Positions 53,814 through 63,527 of a stretch of 64,000 nucleotides of DNA are shown here, one piece after another; the first letter of the stretch is position 1, and each line of letters begins with the position of its first letter. The translations under genes and the position numbers were made by a program. The DNA is from Bacteroidota bacterium. Its GTDB lineage: Bacteria > Bacteroidota > Bacteroidia > AKYH767-A > OLB10. The notes under the pieces are model-generated. The model was not told where the DNA came from. It made no database searches and was given only the letters and a program-made list of their open reading frames with translations. The stretch spans positions 1-64,000 of the forward strand of contig JAHEYP010000009.1 of NCBI GenBank assembly GCA_023251535.1, given 5' to 3'.

Positions 53814-55934
53814 ATGAAAAAACTTTTACTGATTGCACTTTTTGTGCTTCCTAAAATGCTCCATGCTCAATGGCAAGAGTGTCCAGCGCCCAATCAAGGA
53901 TCAATTATACAGCTTGCTACTTTTGGAAATTATATCTGGGCGGGCACAACTTACGGTGGCGTTTATCGCACCAATAATCAACAATCAAACTGGGAGGTTC
54001 AGAATGATGGCCTTTCCGGAGGGCAAGATAAGTTGATTAATTGCATGAAAGTAATCAATGGATCATTGTATGTTGGTTGTAGAGGAGGCTTGTATAAAAA
54101 ATCTTCGGCCAATGTGAGTTGGGTTCAGCTGCTTAATTATTATTATCCGACAAGCGATGTTTGTAGCGGAGGCGGAAATGTTTTACTAGCCGGCATGTAC
54201 GGAACGATCCGTAGAAGTGTTGATGGAGGATTAACCTGGCAAGATTCAAATGCGGGATTACCAACCACAGGTAGCTTTAGCGTAAATAATTTAGAATATG
54301 ACCCGGCAACAGGAGAAATAATAGCTAACTTAATGGGAACGGGTTTATACCATTCTACCAATCAAGGACAGACTTGGTCGCCGATAAATTATCCGGGAAA
54401 TTTTTCTCCTACAGCTGCATTTGTAACCATGTTAAAAATGGAGAACAATGTGATGTATGCAGGAGTAGAGCCACAAGGACTTTTTTCATGGAATACAATT
54501 ACTGGTAGTTGGCAATTGGTAGCGCAAGCATCAGGAAGAATTACTGATATGATAATCGTTAACAATAAATATCTTACTACCACTTCGTACGGAATACAAA
54601 TGTTTCCAATGTTAGGAAGTGGAATGTTTACAACTGTTGTTGCGAATGCATCCGGTTTTTTAACGGGGTCATTAAGTCTTGAACAAAGCGGAAATCAAAT
54701 TTATATTGGAGGAATGAACGAATGCGCACTCATGATTGATACCGCACTTCAAGCCTATAGTTATAAAAAGGAAGGAATGAAATCTTCGCCTACCGAATGG
54801 ATCAGTGGAGATGGAACTCACTTATTTACTCATGCCGACCAAGAACACTTTTATTATACCAGCACTGATGAATTTACATCAACAAGTATTTTTCAAGACC
54901 TCGAGCCCTATTATTTAGGAGAGAATCTCGTCGATATAAATATCACCCCACAAAAATGGTATCTCGTAAGAAATTCTAGAGGTGTTGATTTGTCGTATGA
55001 TCATGGACAGACAGCAATAAAAGCAAATAACGGATTGCCTCCTACAACTTTTCAAACATACTTTTTATCTGCGATAAGTCGAACAAATGCGGGATACATG
55101 ATATTAGGAACAAGAGACGGAAAATTTTATAAAACAATTAATGATTCCACATGGTCTTTGGTGTGCGATTTATTTTCTTCCACCGAAAAAATCGATAAAA
55201 TTATTCAGGCAGGAAATTATCTTTTTGCAGGAACACAAAACGTTTTATTGCCATCAGCAGCTCATGTTTATCGTTCGTCCGATAACGGACAAACTTGGCA
55301 AGTGATGCCGGGACCATTTCAAAATGGAATGTCGGTTTATGGATTAACATACGACGGAAACAGAGTAATAGCAGCGGGTAGCGGATATGGAACATGGGCA
55401 AGTACAGACTTTGGAAATACATGGACGCCCATTAATGATGGATTACCACAATACAATGTGTTTAGGACAATAAAATCCTTTAATGGTGATGCATATGGGA
55501 TAACAGAAATTTCAAAACAGCTTTATCGTTTAGCTGCAGGAGATACCACATGGAATTGTGTCAATTGTACAACCGGAAGTCCGTTGGCGAATGAAGTTTT
55601 TATTCAAAACGGAACACTGTTTATTGGTACGCCCGATTATGGAATTTATAAGTGGCCAAACTATATTACTGGCATAGAAGAGCCACAAAATATTTCAAGT
55701 GTTTTATATCCGAATCCCTCTAAAAACTGTCAAATAGAACTTACTAACGAATACGCCTTACCGTTAACAATTAAAGTTTACGATTTGCAGGGAAAAACCG
55801 TTTACGGTGAAACCATTAATGATTACCGAAAAACCATTTATTTAAATGCAGGAGCATTTAAAACGGGAGTATATTCGGTAAAATTAACTGACAATTCCGG
55901 TAAGTCAAGTCTTAAAAAGTGGTTGGTAGATTAA
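53814..55934 (+). CDS. T9SS secreted beta-propeller (BNR/sialidase-like) protein
   Basis: 706 residues with a signal peptide (MKKLLLIALFVLPKMLHAQW). Repeated propeller strands with Asp-box-like motifs occur: VDGGLTWQDSN, STNQGQTWSPI, SSDNGQTWQVM and TDFGNTWTPIN. Each sits in a strand-turn pattern typical of BNR/sialidase or YCF48-like propellers. The end is a T9SS sorting domain (SVLYPNPSKNCQIELT, ending GKSSLKKWLVD). No sialidase catalytic residues are evident, so a binding or structural role is more likely than enzymatic activity. Confidence 0.83.
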   Translation: MKKLLLIALFVLPKMLHAQWQECPAPNQGSIIQLATFGNYIWAGTTYGGVYRTNNQQSNWEVQNDGLSGGQDKLINCMKVINGSLYVGCRGGLYKKSSANVSWVQLLNYYYPTSDVCSGGGNVLLAGMYGTIRRSVDGGLTWQDSNAGLPTTGSFSVNNLEYDPATGEIIANLMGTGLYHSTNQGQTWSPINYPGNFSPTAAFVTMLKMENNVMYAGVEPQGLFSWNTITGSWQLVAQASGRITDMIIVNNKYLTTTSYGIQMFPMLGSGMFTTVVANASGFLTGSLSLEQSGNQIYIGGMNECALMIDTALQAYSYKKEGMKSSPTEWISGDGTHLFTHADQEHFYYTSTDEFTSTSIFQDLEPYYLGENLVDINITPQKWYLVRNSRGVDLSYDHGQTAIKANNGLPPTTFQTYFLSAISRTNAGYMILGTRDGKFYKTINDSTWSLVCDLFSSTEKIDKIIQAGNYLFAGTQNVLLPSAAHVYRSSDNGQTWQVMPGPFQNGMSVYGLTYDGNRVIAAGSGYGTWASTDFGNTWTPINDGLPQYNVFRTIKSFNGDAYGITEISKQLYRLAAGDTTWNCVNCTTGSPLANEVFIQNGTLFIGTPDYGIYKWPNYITGIEEPQNISSVLYPNPSKNCQIELTNEYALPLTIKVYDLQGKTVYGETINDYRKTIYLNAGAFKTGVYSVKLTDNSGKSSLKKWLVD

Positions 55935-56083
55935 AAATTAACTATCGCGAATAGGTGAATTGTAGCCGTTCGCAATTCCCTAAATTCGTCCTTTCTTCTT
56001 CGCAGGACCGAGGTTGGATGCTTCAAAATCCAAAATCAAGCCTGAAATCCCTCCTTTTTCGGCTCGATGACCGAAACATGTTG

Positions 56084-56091
56084 TATTTTTG
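56084..56091 (+). promoter_or_regulatory. -7 box of glnS
   Basis: TATTTTTG 32 bases before the chosen ATG at 56124, and inside the longer frame. Confidence 0.5.
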
Positions 56092-56123
56092 CAGAGAAAT
56101 CAGATTATCTCAGTAAAAGAGTT

Positions 56124-57794
56124 ATGAGCACAGAAAAAGGCCCGAATTTCCTAGAGGAAATTATCGAGGAAGATGTAAAGAACGGAAAGCACGGAGGAAG
56201 AGTATTAACGCGATTCCCACCGGAGCCGAATGGATATCTCCATATCGGACATGCTAAGTCAATTTGCGTGAACTTCGGACTTGCTCAGCAGTTTAACGGA
56301 AAAACAAACCTTCGTTTCGACGATACTAATCCTGAAAAGGAAGAAACCGAATATGTAGATAGCATTCAAGCCGACGTAAAATGGTTGGGCTTTGAATGGG
56401 CGAATGTTTTTTATGCTTCCGATTATTTTGATCAGATTTATGATTTTGCTGTTAAGCTCATCAACAATGGACTAGCTTATGTTGACGATAGTACGGCTGA
56501 ACAAATTGCTGCATTAAAAGGAACTCCAACAGAAGCAGGGAAACCAAGTCCGTTTAGAGATCGTAGCATTGCCGAAAACCTTGATCTTTTTACTCGCATG
56601 AAAAATGGTGAGTTTAAAGATGGAGAAAAAGTGCTTCGTGCAAAAATCGATATGTCTTCGCCTAACATGCATATGCGCGATCCGATCATCTATCGTATTA
56701 AGCATGCACATCATCACCGCACAGGCGATAAATGGTGCATCTATCCGATGTATGATTTTGCGCACGGCCAAAGTGATTCTATCGAGAAAATAACGCATTC
56801 AATATGTACACTCGAATTCGAAGTGCACAAGCCTTTATACGAATGGTTCATCGAGCAATTAGAAATTTTCCCGAGTAAGCAATACGAGTTTGCGCGACTA
56901 AACTTAACCTATACGGTTATGAGTAAGCGTAAGCTTTTACAGTTAGTAAACGAAAAACATGTAAGCGGATGGGACGATCCTCGTATGCCTACAATCAGTG
57001 CATATCGTAGAAGAGGATTTACTCCTGAGAGTATTCGCAACTTCGCTACGCGCGTAGGTGTTGCCCGCAGAGAGAATATCATCGATGTTGGATTCTTAGA
57101 ATTCTGTGTACGTGAAGATTTAAATAAACGTGCCAATCGTGTGATGGCAGTACTTGATCCCGTGAAGTTGATCATTACCAATTATCCCGAAGGACAAACA
57201 GAAATCCTTACAGGAGAAAATAATCCGGAGGCAGAAGATCATGGAGGAACGCGCGAATTACCTTTCAGCAGAGAGCTGTGGATAGAGCGCGAAGATTTTA
57301 TGGAAAATGCTCCGAAGAAATTCTTCCGTTTAGGTCCAGGACTTTCTGTTCGTTTGAAGCATGCTTACATCATCAAGTGTGAAGACTTCAAAAAAGATGC
57401 GGACGGAAATATTACGGAGATCCATTGTAGTTATATTCCTGAGAGTAAAAGCGGAAGTGATACTAGCGGAATCAATGTTAAAGGAACAATTCACTGGGTA
57501 AGTGTTCCACATGCGATTACTGCAGAAGTTCGTTTATACGATCGATTATTCAAAGTGGAAGATCCTTCATCAGAAGAAGGAGACTTCAAAGAATACATCA
57601 ATGCAGATAGCTTACAAGTAATCAACAATGCATTTGTAGAACCGTCGTTGAAATCGGCGAAGCCAGGAGATTTATTCCAGTTTATTCGCAAAGGATATTT
57701 CTGTCCCGATACCGATTCAACAAGCGACCACTTAGTTTTCAACCGTACAGTTACGTTGAAAGATACTTGGGCGAAAGAACAGAAGAAAGACTAA
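56124..57794 (+). CDS. glnS: Glutamine--tRNA ligase
   Basis: About 556 residues from the ATG at 56124; the frame is open 19 codons further, but the -7 box falls inside that stretch. The signature [15 protein letters not shown] is near residue 30 and VMSKRK (KMSKS) near 265. The beta-barrel anticodon-binding domains are seen in [15 protein letters not shown] and the segments after it. It charges tRNA-Gln directly, so the organism has both GlnRS and GluRS. folB follows within 12 bases and is probably co-transcribed. Confidence 0.95.
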   Translation: MSTEKGPNFLEEIIEEDVKNGKHGGRVLTRFPPEPNGYLHIGHAKSICVNFGLAQQFNGKTNLRFDDTNPEKEETEYVDSIQADVKWLGFEWANVFYASDYFDQIYDFAVKLINNGLAYVDDSTAEQIAALKGTPTEAGKPSPFRDRSIAENLDLFTRMKNGEFKDGEKVLRAKIDMSSPNMHMRDPIIYRIKHAHHHRTGDKWCIYPMYDFAHGQSDSIEKITHSICTLEFEVHKPLYEWFIEQLEIFPSKQYEFARLNLTYTVMSKRKLLQLVNEKHVSGWDDPRMPTISAYRRRGFTPESIRNFATRVGVARRENIIDVGFLEFCVREDLNKRANRVMAVLDPVKLIITNYPEGQTEILTGENNPEAEDHGGTRELPFSRELWIEREDFMENAPKKFFRLGPGLSVRLKHAYIIKCEDFKKDADGNITEIHCSYIPESKSGSDTSGINVKGTIHWVSVPHAITAEVRLYDRLFKVEDPSSEEGDFKEYINADSLQVINNAFVEPSLKSAKPGDLFQFIRKGYFCPDTDSTSDHLVFNRTVTLKDTWAKEQKKD

Positions 57795-57805
57795 TCGAAG
57801 TTCAA

Positions 57806-58153
57806 GTGAAAATACTCATCAACGATATCGAATGTCATGCGTATCATGGTTGCATTGACGAAGAAGGAAAAATCGGACAGCGATTCTCTGTTGATCTTGA
57901 ATTAGAAATGGACTTCACCAAGGCATTAAATAGTGATGAGTTGGGAGATACTGCCGATTATGTTGTGTTGCATGATCTTGTAAGAGAAGAGATGGCAATT
58001 CGAAGTAAACTGATAGAACATGTTGCGGGAAGGATTATGAAGAGAGTAAAAGCGGCATATCCAGAGGTGAAGAAGTGTAAGGTGGCTGTCACCAAATACA
58101 ATCCTCCAGTAAACGGTCAGTTAGGAAAAGCAGTAGTAATCATAGAAGAATAA
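57806..58153 (+). CDS. folB: Dihydroneopterin aldolase
   Basis: 115 residues from a GTG at 57806, giving MKILINDIECHAYHGCIDEE, the usual N-terminus of the family. The open frame extends upstream to TTG 57767 but would overlap glnS by 28 bases. Typical segments are ECHAYHGCIDEEGKIGQRF, DTADYVVLHDLV, LIEHVAGRI and the end KVAVTKYNPPVNGQLGKAVV. It converts dihydroneopterin to 6-hydroxymethyl-dihydropterin in folate synthesis. It is followed by a terminator. Confidence 0.9.
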   Translation: MKILINDIECHAYHGCIDEEGKIGQRFSVDLELEMDFTKALNSDELGDTADYVVLHDLVREEMAIRSKLIEHVAGRIMKRVKAAYPEVKKCKVAVTKYNPPVNGQLGKAVVIIEE

Positions 58154-58156
58154 TAG

Positions 58157-58190
58157 AAGGCGGATCTAGATGGTTCGCCTTTATTTTTTC
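58157..58190 (+). terminator. Terminator of glnS-folB
   Basis: AAGGCG (58157-58162) pairs with CGCCTT (58076 excluded; 58176-58181), extended by G-T and A-T pairs, and a T run follows. Confidence 0.8.
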
Positions 58191-58316
58191 AGAAACATTT
58201 GTTAACATTTAACCGATGATTTCTTTACAAACACATAGAACAAAACGGAGTAAATTACCGTTACATTCGTAGTACCCTTTTCAAAAAGTAAAAAACAATC
58301 AATAATCAATTTTAAC

Positions 58317-60620
58317 ATGGCGAAGAAAAAGCCCTCAGTAACAGATTTCCGTCCTTTGATCAGACAGGCGATGCTTACTGTTTTTAAAGAACACCCGAGT
58401 AAGTGGTTTAACTATAAACAAGTACTCAAGAAAGTAACACAGGATCCATTTAATGAATCCGCATCACTTTTTATCGACGATATTTCGGAAGATGAATTAA
58501 AAGTTATTGTGATGGAAGAGCTGGAAGCGATGTCGTTTTCAGGAGATCTCGAAGACGGTTCACGCGGTAAATACCGATTATTTCCTGTCGAGAATTTCGT
58601 TACCGGAAAAATCGATGTCACTTCAAGCGGGAATGCATATGTCATTAACGAAAATTTTGAAGAAGATATTTTCATCGCAAAAGGAAGCTCACTTAATGCG
58701 CTCAAAGGCGATATTGTAAAAGTGAGTCTCTATGCAAAAAAGAAAGGCCAACGCAACGAAGGCGAAGTAGTGGAGGTGGTCGAAAGAGCTAGAAACGAAT
58801 TCGCAGGTGTAGTGCAAGTAAGCGAGCGATTCGCATTTTTAAGCAGTGAAAATTATAAAGGTGGAGGAGTAGATATTTTTATTCCGCTTTCGAAATTAAA
58901 TGGAGCCGTTAACGGACAAAAAGCGGTTGCTAAAATTATCGAGTGGTTACCCGATGCGAAAAATCCTCAAGGAGAAATTGTAAAAGTTTTAGGTAAGCCG
59001 GGAGATAACGATACCGAGATGGATGCCATTTTGGTAGAGTTTGGTTTCCCGCTTCACTTCCCGACTGAAGTAGAAAAAGAAGCAGAAGAAATTCCGTTTG
59101 AAATTCCAGCTAAAGAAATTAAAAAGCGTCGTGATTTCAGAAAGATCACCACATTCACCATTGATCCTGCCGATGCAAAAGATTTCGATGATGCATTGTC
59201 GATTCAATGGTTACCAAATGGAAATATGGAAATAGGTGTTCATATCGCCGATGTTTCCTATTATGTTCGTCCGGGTTCACACCTCGATGAAGAAGGATAC
59301 GATAGAGCGACTTCAATTTATTTGGTAGATCGCGTGATTCCTATGCTTCCTGAAAAGTTAAGTAACAACGTTTGTTCACTACGTCCGGGAGAAGATAAAC
59401 TAACATACTCTGCAGTTTTCGAAATCAACGATGAAGCGCAAGTTATAAGTGAATGGTTCGGAAGAACAATCATTCACTCGCAAAAAAGATTCACCTACGA
59501 AGAAGCTCAAGCCGTTATTGAAACAGGAAAGGGCCCGCTGCAAGATGAAATTCTTGCTATGCAAGCCCTCGCTGTGAAAATGCGTAAAGAGCGATTCAAG
59601 AATGGAGCGATCACATTTGAAAAGGTAGAAGTGAAATTCCGCCTCGACGAAAAAGGAATGCCTATCGATGTTTACTTGAAAGAAAACAAAGACAGCAATA
59701 AATTGATTGAAGAATTTATGTTGTTAGCGAATCGTAAAGTAGCCGAGTTTGTCGGAAAAAAATTACTCGAGAAAACAGGTAAAGAACATCCTTTCGTTTA
59801 TCGTATACATGATACTCCTTCGGGAGAAAAACTCGATAAGTTTGCGTTGTTTGCAGCGCGCTTCGGACATAAAATTAATACCCGCACCGATAGAGAAGTA
59901 GCTCATTCGTTGAATAAGCTCATGAAAGATATCAAGGGTTCTAGAGAGCAAAATGTTTTAGAGCAATTAGCTATTCGTACAATGGCGAAAGCGATTTATA
60001 CAACTGATAATATCGGTCACTACGGATTAGCATTCGATTACTATACACACTTTACTTCACCGATCAGACGATATCCAGATGTGATGGTACATCGCTTACT
60101 CGATTATTATTTAAAAGATGGAAAGCCTGCCGATGCAGAACAAATTGAAGAGCAATGCAAGCATAGCACGGAGATGGAAATTAAAGCATCAGAAGCAGAA
60201 CGCGCATCGATTAAGTTTAAGCAAGCCCAATATTTAATGGGACGAGAAGGAGAAATTTTCGATGGAATGATTTCCGGTGTTACTGAATGGGGAATTTATG
60301 TTGAGTTGATCGATAGTAAATGCGAAGGATTAATTCGCGTGAGAGATCTGAAGGATGATTTTTACGAACTCGACGAAGTAGCATATTGCCTCGTAGGACA
60401 TCGTTACAAAAAGCGATATCAACTTGGAGATACACTTCGTGTGAAATTAAAATCGGCCGACTTACTGAAAAAGCAAATCGACTTTGTATTAGAAGATGAT
60501 ATCGGAATTCGTTTCGATAAAGGTTCGCGTCCCCAAGGCAATCCGAAGAAAAGTAATTCGGAAAAAAAATCTAAGCCACGTGGATTTGCGAAAGAAGTGA
60601 AGAAGAAAAAGCGCAGATAG
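58317..60620 (+). CDS. rnr: Ribonuclease R
   Basis: 767 residues. An N-terminal winged-helix segment precedes two cold-shock domains (FVTGKIDVTSSGNAYVINE and FAGVVQVSERFAFLS). The RNB catalytic core DPADAKDFDDALSIQW is near residue 282 with its four metal-binding aspartates. The motif HFTSPIRRYPDVMVHRLLDY and a C-terminal S1 domain (about 640-715) follow, and a lysine/arginine-rich tail ends the protein. RNase R degrades structured RNA 3' to 5' and takes part in rRNA quality control. It is transcribed alone. Confidence 0.95.
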   Translation: MAKKKPSVTDFRPLIRQAMLTVFKEHPSKWFNYKQVLKKVTQDPFNESASLFIDDISEDELKVIVMEELEAMSFSGDLEDGSRGKYRLFPVENFVTGKIDVTSSGNAYVINENFEEDIFIAKGSSLNALKGDIVKVSLYAKKKGQRNEGEVVEVVERARNEFAGVVQVSERFAFLSSENYKGGGVDIFIPLSKLNGAVNGQKAVAKIIEWLPDAKNPQGEIVKVLGKPGDNDTEMDAILVEFGFPLHFPTEVEKEAEEIPFEIPAKEIKKRRDFRKITTFTIDPADAKDFDDALSIQWLPNGNMEIGVHIADVSYYVRPGSHLDEEGYDRATSIYLVDRVIPMLPEKLSNNVCSLRPGEDKLTYSAVFEINDEAQVISEWFGRTIIHSQKRFTYEEAQAVIETGKGPLQDEILAMQALAVKMRKERFKNGAITFEKVEVKFRLDEKGMPIDVYLKENKDSNKLIEEFMLLANRKVAEFVGKKLLEKTGKEHPFVYRIHDTPSGEKLDKFALFAARFGHKINTRTDREVAHSLNKLMKDIKGSREQNVLEQLAIRTMAKAIYTTDNIGHYGLAFDYYTHFTSPIRRYPDVMVHRLLDYYLKDGKPADAEQIEEQCKHSTEMEIKASEAERASIKFKQAQYLMGREGEIFDGMISGVTEWGIYVELIDSKCEGLIRVRDLKDDFYELDEVAYCLVGHRYKKRYQLGDTLRVKLKSADLLKKQIDFVLEDDIGIRFDKGSRPQGNPKKSNSEKKSKPRGFAKEVKKKKRR

Positions 60621-60707
60621 CTAGATAATTTAGAATTTTCTAGAAAAGAAGTTGGAGATGTTTCAAAAATTTCTACTTTTAAACTTCCAACCTAAAACCT
60701 TTAAATT

Positions 60708-61187
60708 ATGAAAATTCTAGTAACATTTATCGCGGCCCTTGTTCCGATGGTCGTAGGATTCATCTGGTATAACCCCAAAGTATTTGGCACCATTTGGATG
60801 AACGAAACAGGAATGACTCCTGAAAAAGGCAAAAGTGCTAACATGGCAAAAACATTTGGCTTAACGTTTCTTTTAAGCCTAATGATGGCATTCATTCTCC
60901 AGACAATTGTAATTCATCAATCAGCATTACAATCGTTGGTTATGAATGATACTTCTGAAGCCACAAAGAAATGGTTAGCAGACGCAATGAGTGCTTACGG
61001 TAATAACTTCAGAACATTCAAACACGGTATGTTGCATGGATTTATTGCAGGCTTATTCATCGTACTTCCTGCAATCGGAGTTGGAAGCTTATTTGAACAA
61101 AGAAGCGGAAAATATATTTGGATTGCGAGCGGATTTTGGATGGTGAGTATGATGATTATGGGTGGAATTATCTGCCAATGGGGGTAA
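60708..61187 (+). CDS. DUF1761 membrane protein
   Basis: 159 residues. Four predicted membrane segments (ILVTFIAALVPMVVGFIWYN, FLLSLMMAFILQTIVIHQ, LHGFIAGLFIVLPAIGVG, WIASGFWMVSMMIMGGIIC). The motif VVGFIWYNPKVFGTIWMNETGM is characteristic of DUF1761, a family of small membrane proteins without a known function. The stop codon abuts the start of the non-coding repeat array. Confidence 0.87.
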   Translation: MKILVTFIAALVPMVVGFIWYNPKVFGTIWMNETGMTPEKGKSANMAKTFGLTFLLSLMMAFILQTIVIHQSALQSLVMNDTSEATKKWLADAMSAYGNNFRTFKHGMLHGFIAGLFIVLPAIGVGSLFEQRSGKYIWIASGFWMVSMMIMGGIICQWG

Positions 61188-62113
61188 GGAGCTGATTTGG
61201 ACGGCGCATACTTCGTTGTGAGAAAAATTTAAAATCCTCATTTACCTTTAGTAGACTCCGGTTTTAAATTTTTCTCCCGCCTCGTCTTCACCGCCCAAAT
61301 CAACTCCTGCGGAAACCTAGAAGAACGACGCATACAACGATGTGAAATACAAAAACCCTCTATTACGTTAGGTTAACAGAGGGTTTTTAAATTTTCTCCC
61401 GCCTCGTCTTCAGCGCCCAAATCAACTCCTACAGAAACTTTAGATAACGGCGCATACTTCGTTGTGAGAAAAATTTAAAATCCTCATTTACCTCTAGTAG
61501 ACTCCGGTTTTAAATTTTTCTCCCGCCTCGTCTTCAGCGCCCAAATCAACTCCTTAGTAAACCTAGAAGATCGACGCATACAACGAAGTGAAATACAAAA
61601 AACCTCTATTACGTTTAGTTAATAGAGGTTTTTAAATTTTTCTCCCGCCTCGTCTTCGCCGCCCAGATCAACTCCTTAGTAAACCCAGAAGAACGACACA
61701 TACAACGATGTGAAATACAAAAACCCTCTATTACGCTATGTTAACAGAGGGTTTTTAAATTTTCTCCCGCCTCGTCTTCAGCGCCCAAATCAACTCCTTA
61801 GTAAACCTAGAAGATCGACGCATACAACGAAGTGAAATACAAAAACCCTCTATTACGCTATGTTAACAGAGGGTTTTTAAATTTTCTCCAGCCTCGTCTT
61901 CTCCACCCAAATCAACTCCTACGGAAACGTTAGATAACGGCGCATACTTCGTTGTGAGAAAAAGTTAATCTGAAAGATTAACCCTGACAATCTATTCGTC
62001 AGCCGAAAGTGCAAATTTAGCGTTAGCAAAATTTGGGTTAAAATCCTCGTCCCGTCGAGATGACGGCACTCCGGTTAAAAAAATGCAGGCCTCGTCTTCA
62101 CCGCCCAAATCAA
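61187..62113. repeat. Non-coding tandem array, about 122-bp period, seven copies
   Basis: The segment CCTCGTCTTC-N-GCCCAAATCAA recurs at 61280, 61402, 61526, 61648, 61770, 61892 and 62090, spaced 122, 124, 122, 122, 122 and 198 bases. Two unit types occur. Type A has an AAATTTAAAA / TTTTAAATTT inverted repeat (61280, 61526; a longer variant ends at 62090). Type B has a GC stem CCCTCT / AGAGGG with T-rich tail at 61351-61388, 61597-61634, 61719-61756 and 61841-61878. An inverted copy of the GCCCAAATCAA segment opens the array at 61187-61206. There is no gene in it. Confidence 0.9.
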
Positions 62114-62128
62114 TAAGCTATAACATTT

Positions 62129-62165
62129 AAAAGCCCGATCAATTTGATTTGATCGGGCTTTTCTT
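62129..62165. terminator. Bidirectional terminator of thrC
   Basis: AAAAGCCCGATCAA (62129-62142) pairs perfectly with TTGATCGGGCTTTT (62149-62162). T runs occur on both strands. It lies between the repeat array and thrC. Confidence 0.9.
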
Positions 62166-62222
62166 ATTTAGTTATTTGATAGTAAAAATTTAACTTCCAA
62201 TTCGAATCTAATTCTCTTAGGA

Positions 62223-63524
62223 TTATCTACTCATTAAAAATGCTTTCAATCCTTCGTAATCTGGTCCCATCACAATACTTTTCTTTTCGAGGTTGATTAA
62301 ATCCGCAAGCGCTTTCGGAATTTCAGGTTCAATGCCCAACGTTTCTTTTACTACGTCAATGAATTTAGTTGGATGCGCCGTTTCTAGTACAATTCCTTGT
62401 GAATTAGAAGGAGCTGATTTTTTAAATTCTTTCCACCCTAATAATCCTACTGCCCCGTGCGGATCGAGGATATAACGGTTATGGCTATACGTATTTACCA
62501 TTTCTGCTCTTGTAGCGTCGTCATCAAAGAAATATCCCGTAATATCGTTACGCATTTCATTTACCGATTCGTGATACAGATGATTCATTCGCGCAAAGTT
62601 ACTCGGAGCTCCAACATCCATTGCATTCGAAATCGTTGCAATAGTATTCGTAGGTTGATATTCTCCTGATGTCAAATAGCGAGGAACACTATTGTTAACA
62701 TTGGTAGAAGCAATGAATCCACTGACAGGAAGTCCCATGCGTTTTGCTAATAAACCGGCAGTTAAATTTCCGAAATTTCCACTAGGAATAGAGAAGTAAA
62801 AAGGAGAGGTTTTATCTTTTAATTGACGATAAGCATCGATATAATAAAAACTTTGCGGAATTAATCGCGCAATGTTAATGCTGTTAGCAGAGCTTAACCT
62901 GTATTTCTCGCGAAGTGTTGTGTCAAGGAAGGCTTGCTTCACCATTCGTTGACAATCGTCGAATGTTCCGTTAATTTCGAGGGCGGTGATGTTTTCTCCA
63001 AGTGTAGTCAATTGTTTTTCTTGCAACGGACTAACTTTCCCTGAAGGGTAAAGAATAATAACTTCAATTCCATCTACTTTATAAAATCCATTAGCAACAG
63101 CACTTCCTGTGTCACCCGAAGTAGCAACTAGGATGGTTAATTTCTTCGATTGATTTTTATTTAACAATGCCATTGTCCTCGACATAAACCTTGCGCCTAC
63201 ATCTTTAAATGCAAGTGTTGGTCCATGAAATAACTCGAGCATAAATGTTCCTTCTTCTAATTCTACTAAAGGCACAGGAAAGTTAATGGCGTCGTCAGTA
63301 ATTTTTCTAATGTCTTCTAATGATAAATCAGGCGACAAATATTGTTTGGCTACTTCAAAGGCAATTTCTGAAAACGTAGAGCGTTCAATGTTCTTAAAGA
63401 ATTCAGGAGATAAAGCAGGAATTGTTTCAGGCATGAATAGTCCGTTATCTTCAGGAAGACTTTTCATTATTGCTTCTCCTAAAGAAGTAAATGTAGAAGG
63501 ACTATTAGTGGAATAAAATCGCAT
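62223..63524 (-). CDS. thrC: Threonine synthase
   Basis: 433 residues. The N-terminal FYSTNSPSTFTSLGEAIMKSL and the PLP-lysine motif HGPTLAFKDVGARFMSR (near residue 106) are characteristic, as are LVATSGDTGSAVANGFY and the GNFGNLTAG phosphate-binding loop. The enzyme converts O-phosphohomoserine to threonine. It follows thrB with a 3-base gap, a classic threonine operon arrangement; thrA, if present, would be outside the window. Confidence 0.96.
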   Translation of the reverse strand: MRFYSTNSPSTFTSLGEAIMKSLPEDNGLFMPETIPALSPEFFKNIERSTFSEIAFEVAKQYLSPDLSLEDIRKITDDAINFPVPLVELEEGTFMLELFHGPTLAFKDVGARFMSRTMALLNKNQSKKLTILVATSGDTGSAVANGFYKVDGIEVIILYPSGKVSPLQEKQLTTLGENITALEINGTFDDCQRMVKQAFLDTTLREKYRLSSANSINIARLIPQSFYYIDAYRQLKDKTSPFYFSIPSGNFGNLTAGLLAKRMGLPVSGFIASTNVNNSVPRYLTSGEYQPTNTIATISNAMDVGAPSNFARMNHLYHESVNEMRNDITGYFFDDDATRAEMVNTYSHNRYILDPHGAVGLLGWKEFKKSAPSNSQGIVLETAHPTKFIDVVKETLGIEPEIPKALADLINLEKKSIVMGPDYEGLKAFLMSR

Positions 63525-63527
63525 AAA

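Noticed and set aside
61187-62113. Possible CRISPR array
   Set aside because: The repeated units are about 122 bases with conserved interiors and no unique spacers, and no cas genes are nearby.
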